DNA of 64,000 nucleotides from Serpens gallinarum (GTDB lineage: Bacteria; Pseudomonadota; Gammaproteobacteria; Pseudomonadales; Pseudomonadaceae): contig NZ_JACSQG010000002.1 of NCBI RefSeq assembly GCF_014836765.1, positions 186,001 to 250,000 of the forward strand, in the 5' to 3' direction. This document shows, one piece after another, positions 63,157-64,000 of this stretch (position 1 is the stretch's first letter; every line of letters begins with the position of its first letter). A model generated the notes under the pieces. The model did no database searches, was not told the DNA's origin, and was given only the letters and a program-made list of their open reading frames with translations. The position numbers and the translations under genes were made by a program.

Positions 63157-64000
63157 TTATACAGGGACCTTTCGAGCCCACTGCCTGATGGCTCGGTCCA
63201 CTTGTGCCTTTGGCAGATACTCCTGCTCAAGGCGTCCTCGCTCCTGCGCTAACAGATACCGATAGAAATCCGCTTCGTCAGCCGGCAAACCAGGTGGGGC
63301 CGACTCCAGAGCTTTGGTCGGCTCGACGACTGCGCTCACCGGTGAGTGCTGTTCAAACAGCTCCCGTTCCATCAATAGGGCTTGGACTGCTGGTTGATGG
63401 AGTCTCGCTCGCGCCAGCATCAGCAAGCCCCAGGTATCCATGTCGCCCCAGTATGCGATCTGTTTCCCGGCCAGGTGCTCAGACGCTAACCACTGCAAAT
63501 CGAGTCCTGAGCCCAGCACAGCCAGGGTGTCCGGCAAGGTTTCTGGCAGCAAGTGAATGCATTGCTCATTTTCCACCACGAGCAACCGCGAACCGGGAAG
63601 TGGGGATTCGGCCAGTTCCGAAGTCGCGAGCCTGAGCCGCTTGAAGGGCAGCAACTCAGGCTGAAGAGGAACGACTAGAACCCAATGACTGCTCTCTTCA
63701 AAGGCATCTAGAAACGTCGTCAGGCCTTGCTCGGACGCCGCACCTTCGAAGCGCTCATCGAGGAGCTTCGTCAGCAAGGTAGCGTTGCGCTCGAAAAACT
63801 TGGTGTCCACTCCGTGCTCTGCAAGCAGGCGCAGTGGGCGGCCTTGAGCACAGCCTGGAGACAACAGGGTAGCGAGTTGCGCTGTAGCGACGACTTCTTC
63901 AGACGGCTTCGTCAACCACAAGCTCCGTTGTGCCACCAGCAGCGCATGAAAGGCACTGTCTACCTGCTCGACCAGATACTCGAGTTGAGCGTATTCCTGG
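63157..64000 (-). CDS. jetD: Wadjet system protein JetD (5' part outside the window)
   Basis: This is the C-terminal 280 residues of a DUF2220-type TOPRIM-like nuclease, JetD. Diagnostic are LLVVENEQCIHLLPETLP, LAVLGSGLDLQWLASE and YWGDMDTWGLLMLARARLH, the acidic metal site. The frame stays open to the right edge, so the start is outside. In Wadjet systems JetABC forms an SMC/MukBEF-like complex that extrudes plasmid DNA, and JetD cleaves it. jetD is usually the last gene, so jetA-C should lie beyond 64000 on the same strand. Confidence 0.85.
   Translation of the reverse strand, partial: QEYAQLEYLVEQVDSAFHALLVAQRSLWLTKPSEEVVATAQLATLLSPGCAQGRPLRLLAEHGVDTKFFERNATLLTKLLDERFEGAASEQGLTTFLDAFEESSHWVLVVPLQPELLPFKRLRLATSELAESPLPGSRLLVVENEQCIHLLPETLPDTLAVLGSGLDLQWLASEHLAGKQIAYWGDMDTWGLLMLARARLHQPAVQALLMERELFEQHSPVSAVVEPTKALESAPPGLPADEADFYRYLLAQERGRLEQEYLPKAQVDRAIRQWARKVPV

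Larger units (their letters stand above)
38845..64000. mobile_element. Genomic island inserted at tRNA-Arg(CCG), right end outside the window
   Basis: From the tRNA 3' end onward the content is accessory: repressor, excisionase-like and integrase genes, restriction-modification, ATPase-PIN, RhuM, giant recombinases, repeat arrays, toxin-antitoxin-type domains and Wadjet JetD. Base composition varies strongly, with a very AT-rich stretch near 58.4 kb. The integrase lies directly next to the tRNA and reads away from it. I found no second copy of the tRNA 3' end by eye, so the element probably extends past the window, or is a composite. Confidence 0.8.

Noticed and set aside
38812-64000. Second copy of the tRNA 3' end (attR)
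   Set aside because: No repeat of the GTTCGAATCCCGCC block was found by eye beyond the tRNA. A computed search is needed to be sure.

Overview
The window comes from a Pseudomonas chromosome. The evidence is the divergent trpI/trpBA pair, the prlC-yheV operon, the gabD/gabT-type pair, a dodecin and high-GC codon use. The sequence alone does not fix the species.

Layout. 1-6.0 kb: the end of recD, a repeat-bearing gap, a lipoprotein metallopeptidase, two tandem paralogous small lipoproteins, a luciferase-like monooxygenase, an acyltransferase-3 protein lacking its catalytic histidine, a DUF1161 protein and a dodecin. 6.0-12.9 kb: an envelope-sugar locus. A minus-strand operon (glycosyltransferase, UDP-galactopyranose mutase, GH1-like protein, ABC exporter) with overlapping genes diverges from galE, which supplies UDP-galactose. 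12.9-16 kb: trpI, a candidate operator, trpBA and a terminator. 16-28 kb: an MFS relic and ordinary core genes (LysR, autotransporter-type barrel, YbaL-like antiporter, bile-acid symporter family, AraC, prlC-yheV, gamma-carbonic anhydrase, HAD phosphatase, small lipoproteins). 28-31 kb: GabT/DavT and GabD/DavD, for the end of lysine/GABA breakdown. 31-37.3 kb: a hybrid beta-ketoadipate cluster (MHS transporter, thiolase, catC, CatR/BenM-like regulator, pcaD, pcaI, pcaJ). Two perfect ATAC-N7-GTAT sites precede the transporter and a near match precedes the regulator. 37.4-38.7 kb: cytochrome c' and a b-type cytochrome.

At 38768-38844 lies tRNA-Arg(CCG). From its 3' end to the window edge runs a genomic island, entered through a Xre repressor, an excisionase-like protein and a tyrosine integrase. 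The island carries a Cas2-like protein without CRISPR, then a type I restriction operon (half-size hsdS, hsdM, hsdS, hsdR, YgjP-like peptidase) interrupted by an AAA ATPase, a PIN nuclease and a RhuM protein. Next is a minus-strand module: a small protein paralogous to one next to the integrase, then two overlapping giant tyrosine-recombinase-like proteins (870 and 1030 aa). Upstream of that module are an AT-rich leader and a 1-kb array of about 100-bp repeats arranged in a perfect 301-bp higher-order unit. The island continues with a BPSL0761 protein, an AbrB/inositol-phosphatase pair, a DUF2384-type antitoxin domain protein, a Cys-rich protein, a 35-aa membrane peptide, an ORF broken by TGA, and the end of jetD of a Wadjet anti-plasmid system. 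It reads as a defence island. No second attachment site was found by eye, so the far boundary is probably outside the window.

The most promising candidates for an undescribed system are the recombinase-pair-plus-array module and the ATPase-PIN-RhuM insertion in the restriction operon.
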